Assembly: GCF_001612805.1 (NCBI RefSeq)
Contig: NZ_BDBD01000008.1
Span: 62,001-126,000, forward strand
From: Nocardia coubleae NBRC 108252
GTDB taxonomy: Bacteria; Actinomycetota; Actinomycetes; Mycobacteriales; Mycobacteriaceae
Reading direction: 5' to 3'
DNA: 64,000 bases
Shown here piece after piece: positions 61,722 through 64,000 of the stretch (the first letter of the stretch is position 1; every line of letters starts with the position of its first letter). The notes beneath the pieces are model-generated. The model saw nothing but the letters and a program-made list of their open reading frames with translations. It had not been told where the DNA came from and did not search any database. The position numbers were made by a program, and so were the translations under genes.

Positions 61722-62579
61722 ATGCCCGACCAGCTTGGAGCCCGCTCGACCTTCGCCGAACTGCTCATCGCCCGCCGTGCGGAACTGCGCCCCGAAGACG
61801 TCGGCCTGCCCGGCGGCGGTCGCCGGCGCACACCGGGACTGCGCCGCGAGGAGGTCGCGGTGTTGGCGGGCGTGAGCGCGGACTACCTGGCCCGGCTCGA
61901 GCAGGGCCGCGACAGCAACCCCTCCCCAGCCGTCGTCGACGCGCTGGCCACCGCCTTGCGCTTCAACGACACCGAACGCGCCCATTTCGGCTGGCTGGCA
62001 CTGACCACCAGCAAGGAAGCGCGCTGCCCCAGTACGGCTTTCGACCCGAAGCTAGATCAGGTGCCGCCCGCGCTCACCGCCGTGCTCGACGCCCTCACGC
62101 CCACCCCCGCCTTCGCTCTGGGCCCGCGCGCGAATGTGCTCGCGTGGAACGACTCCTGGGAAGACCTCGTCGCCCCGCTCGGCCTGCTCGACGATCCCGA
62201 GCAGGTGAACCTGGCGGTCTGGGCGTTCCGACACCCACTGGCGCGCACCACCATCACCGACTGGCCGCAATACGCCGACCTGCTCGCCGATCAACTGGCC
62301 CGCACGAGACTGCGCCGCCCCGAAGACGAAAGCATCGCCTCGACCATCGAATTCCTCAGCACCGAACCGGAATTCGCGCACCGCTGGCAACCACACCGCC
62401 TCGCCGAAAACCTACCGACCCTGCTCGGCCTCGAACACCCGACCCGCGGCACACTCACCTTCACCGTGCAGACGCTGTCCGCGGACAACGATCAGCAGAT
62501 CGTCATCTGGCTCCCCCGCGAAACCGCCGCCCGCGCACCGGAACTACGCCTGATCCACCCCCAAGCAGCCAACGGCTGA
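61722..62579 (+). CDS. XRE-type regulator with MmyB ligand-binding domain
   Basis: A 285-residue regulator. The N-terminal helix-turn-helix (LRREEVAVLAGVSADYLARLEQGRDSNPS) is followed by the MmyB-like domain, which in relatives binds a lipid or other ligand (PAFALGPRANVLAWNDSW and a C-terminal NLPTLLGLEHP stretch). ATG 61722 has GGAGGATGGAG before it. It is likely to control the divergent YceI gene. Confidence 0.9.
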   Translation: MPDQLGARSTFAELLIARRAELRPEDVGLPGGGRRRTPGLRREEVAVLAGVSADYLARLEQGRDSNPSPAVVDALATALRFNDTERAHFGWLALTTSKEARCPSTAFDPKLDQVPPALTAVLDALTPTPAFALGPRANVLAWNDSWEDLVAPLGLLDDPEQVNLAVWAFRHPLARTTITDWPQYADLLADQLARTRLRRPEDESIASTIEFLSTEPEFAHRWQPHRLAENLPTLLGLEHPTRGTLTFTVQTLSADNDQQIVIWLPRETAARAPELRLIHPQAANG

Positions 62580-62593
62580 CAGATCCCGCAAGA

Positions 62594-62815
62594 ACATGGG
62601 TAACTCACCGGGCACGAGCTACGGCAACCCATTGCCCAGTCTGGCCGCCGACGCAAGCCTCCCCACACCTGAGTCCGGCCAAAAAGTCGCGGGGAGACGG
62701 GTGAGCACATGGGTAACTCACCGGGCACGGGCTACCGCAACCCATTGCTCGAGTCTGGCCGCCGACGCAAGTCTCCCCGCACCCGAGTCTGGCCAAGAGT
62801 CGCGGAGAGGCGGTC
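62594..62815. repeat. 113-bp direct repeat, two copies
   Basis: Unit 1 is 62594-62706 and unit 2 begins at 62707; both open with ACATGGGTAACTCACCGGG and stay alike for over 100 bp with scattered changes. Each unit holds an ATGGGT/ACCCAT pair and a CTCCCC/GGGGAG (or CTCCCCGC/GCGGAGAG) pair, so it can fold into two hairpins. It fills the gap between the convergent MmyB-type and ferritin-like genes. Confidence 0.85.
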
Positions 62816-63503
62816 ACAGCCCTAGTTGGGCCATGCGGGCGGCGTGGCGCTCCTGCATGCGGTCGAACAGGGAGACGATGCCGTTGAGGTCGCCCGTGGC
62901 GGCCAGCACCAGTTCGGCCAGTTCGTCGCGCTGAGCCATCACGTACTGCGCCTGGGTGATCGCCTCACCGAGCAGCCTGCGACCCCACAGGGTGAGCCGG
63001 TCGCGCTCGGACCGGCTGGCGGTGACCGCGTTGCGGACCTCCTCGACCACGAACTGCGAGTGCCCGGTCTCGGCGAGCACGTCGCGCACCACATCGGCGA
63101 CCTCGGCGGGGAGCGCGCCGGCGATCTCGGTGTAGAAGTCGGCGGCCAGGCCGTCACCCACGTAGAACTTCACCATCGACTCGAGCCACGTCGACGGGTC
63201 GGTGGAGGCGTGGTAGGAGTCCAGCGCGCCCTGGTACTGGTCCATCGCCCGCTCGGCGTCGACCCCGCGCGCGCTCAGCGCCGCCTCGAGGGCCTCGAAG
63301 TGCGCCAGCTCCGCGGCCGCCATCTTGGCCACCGCGACCCGCCCGCGCACCGACGGCGCGAGCTTGGCTTCCTCGGCGAGCCGGTAGAACGCGGACAGCT
63401 CGCCGTAGGCGAGGACCGCGAACAGCTCGGTCACCCCCGGGTGATCGGCGGACAGCGGTGCGGTCGAGAAAATTTCCGGCGCGGCTGAGGTCTGGGCTCC
63501 CAT
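62814..63503 (-). CDS. ferritin-like fold protein, MiaE-like family
   Basis: A 229-residue all-helical protein of the actinobacterial ferritin-like MiaE_2 type. Candidate di-iron ligands are Glu in YGELSAFYRLAEEA, Glu/His in AAAELAHFEAL, Glu in FYTEIAG and Glu/His in ETGHSQFVVEEV. MiaE hydroxylates tRNA; whether this relative does so is unknown. ATG 63503 is preferred over an upstream TTG; TACGAT is 8 nt before it on the minus strand. In M. tuberculosis Rv3210c is probably the counterpart. Confidence 0.8.
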   Translation of the reverse strand: MGAQTSAAPEIFSTAPLSADHPGVTELFAVLAYGELSAFYRLAEEAKLAPSVRGRVAVAKMAAAELAHFEALEAALSARGVDAERAMDQYQGALDSYHASTDPSTWLESMVKFYVGDGLAADFYTEIAGALPAEVADVVRDVLAETGHSQFVVEEVRNAVTASRSERDRLTLWGRRLLGEAITQAQYVMAQRDELAELVLAATGDLNGIVSLFDRMQERHAARMAQLGL

Positions 63504-63531
63504 GACCGCCAATCGTAGTCGCGATCGCCGA

Positions 63532-64000
63532 TCAGTCGCGATCGGCCAGGAATTTGTCCAGATGCGTCCAGGTGGTGTCGCGGGCCTGTGGTCCGGCGAG
63601 AATGCCGAGGTGGCTGCCGGGGACGACCTCGTAGGTCACCGAGGGCGACCCGGTGAGCGTGCGCAAACCCGCCTCGACAGCGGCCTTCGGCGTGATGACG
63701 TCGGCGGTGCCGCCGAACAGCAGCACCGGCACCCGCACCTCGGCGAGGTCGATGGTGAGGTCGCGCAGGTGCACCTTGCCCTTGCCGATGTCGTTGGCCA
63801 GGATGAACCGGCCCCACAGCTGCCCGTAGAAGCGGCCGGGGTAGCCGGGCATGGCGGCCTGGAACCGGTCGATGGATTCCATTCTGGCCAGCGTCTCGGT
63901 GCGCGCGATATTGCCCGCGATGAACATCGGCCGCGCCAGTTCGCGGTCGAACGCCGCCACCCGGTAGGCGAATTTGGTCAGCGGCGCGGGGATGCCGCCG
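63532..64000 (-). CDS. alpha/beta hydrolase, C-terminal part (N-terminus beyond the window)
   Basis: The frame is open to the window edge; the stop is at 63532. The visible 156 residues contain VPVLLFGGTADVITP (the Asp of the triad in the GTAD turn) and VPGSHLGILAG, with the catalytic His in GSHLG. The nucleophile elbow is outside. It resembles the alpha/beta hydrolase group near polyhydroxyalkanoate or lipid esterases. The GTG inside the frame at 63960 is not the start, because the frame continues with hydrolase-like sequence upstream. Confidence 0.8.
   Translation of the reverse strand, partial: GGIPAPLTKFAYRVAAFDRELARPMFIAGNIARTETLARMESIDRFQAAMPGYPGRFYGQLWGRFILANDIGKGKVHLRDLTIDLAEVRVPVLLFGGTADVITPKAAVEAGLRTLTGSPSVTYEVVPGSHLGILAGPQARDTTWTHLDKFLADRD

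Overview
The window is GC-rich actinobacterial DNA. I see no rRNA, tRNA, insertion sequence, phage gene or CRISPR array. An Ag85-like esterase, a DUF3107 protein, a DUF3152 protein, a TIGR02569 protein and a MoeZ with a rhodanese domain point to a mycolic-acid-producing actinobacterium (Nocardia/Rhodococcus/Mycobacterium group). Nocardia is my best guess, but no marker gene proves it.

The two ends look like one conserved block. From memory of M. tuberculosis H37Rv, Rv3203 (lipase), Rv3204 (alkyltransferase-like), Rv3205c (TIGR02569), Rv3206c (moeZ), Rv3207c (DUF3152), Rv3208 (TetR) and Rv3208A (DUF3107) are adjacent. Here the first two lie at 1-441 and the rest start at 56403. About 56 kb of other genes lies between them.

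Layout. 0.5-2.2 kb: a MobA-MoeA fusion for molybdenum cofactor. 2.5 kb: a small basic protein. 2.7-8.0 kb: a peptide/opine-type ABC importer, divergent from an arylsulfatase (8.1-10.4 kb). 10.6-13.6 kb: a methionine-salvage operon with fused MtnA-MtnB, then MtnD and MtnC. 13.7-14.8 kb: an internally duplicated membrane protein. 14.8-16.4 kb: an alanine/glycine symporter. 16.8-23.6 kb: narGHJI respiratory nitrate reductase. 23.7-29.3 kb: an old-yellow-enzyme flavoprotein with a KstR-like site, a DinB-like protein, an MpaB-type oxygenase with a TetR regulator, and an aldehyde dehydrogenase. 29.4-34.6 kb: a flavin monooxygenase / serine hydrolase / acyl-CoA synthetase operon ending in a decayed amidohydrolase, with a divergent TetR. 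35.4-45.7 kb: a mixed region with a giant LuxR regulator, TfoX-like protein, secreted Ig-like protein, Ag85-like esterase, NmrA/epimerase, GlxA-type AraC regulator, TetR, Pro/Gln-rich membrane protein, SDR and LysR. 45.9-52.3 kb: narK-nirB-nirD-nnaR-sirohydrochlorin chelatase, read leftward from a GlnR-like box. 52.6-56.3 kb: an MFS exporter, a GntR/FCD regulator and a second narK. 56.4-64.0 kb: the conserved block plus YceI, a MmyB-type regulator, a ferritin-like protein and a truncated hydrolase.

The strongest functional theme is nitrate/nitrite use: Moco synthesis (MobA-MoeA, MoeZ), nitrate reductase, two NarK transporters, siroheme nitrite reductase, sirohydrochlorin chelatase and the HemD-like regulator NnaR. 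A second, weaker theme is sulfur scavenging (sulfatase plus methionine salvage). Many regulator genes have a TAnnnT box 6-8 nt before the start codon, which suggests leaderless mRNAs. I found no clearly unprecedented multi-gene system. The best leads are two unusual intergenic repeats (five 28-bp units; two 113-bp units), the MobA-MoeA fusion with a coupled mini-ORF, and several well-formed operators.
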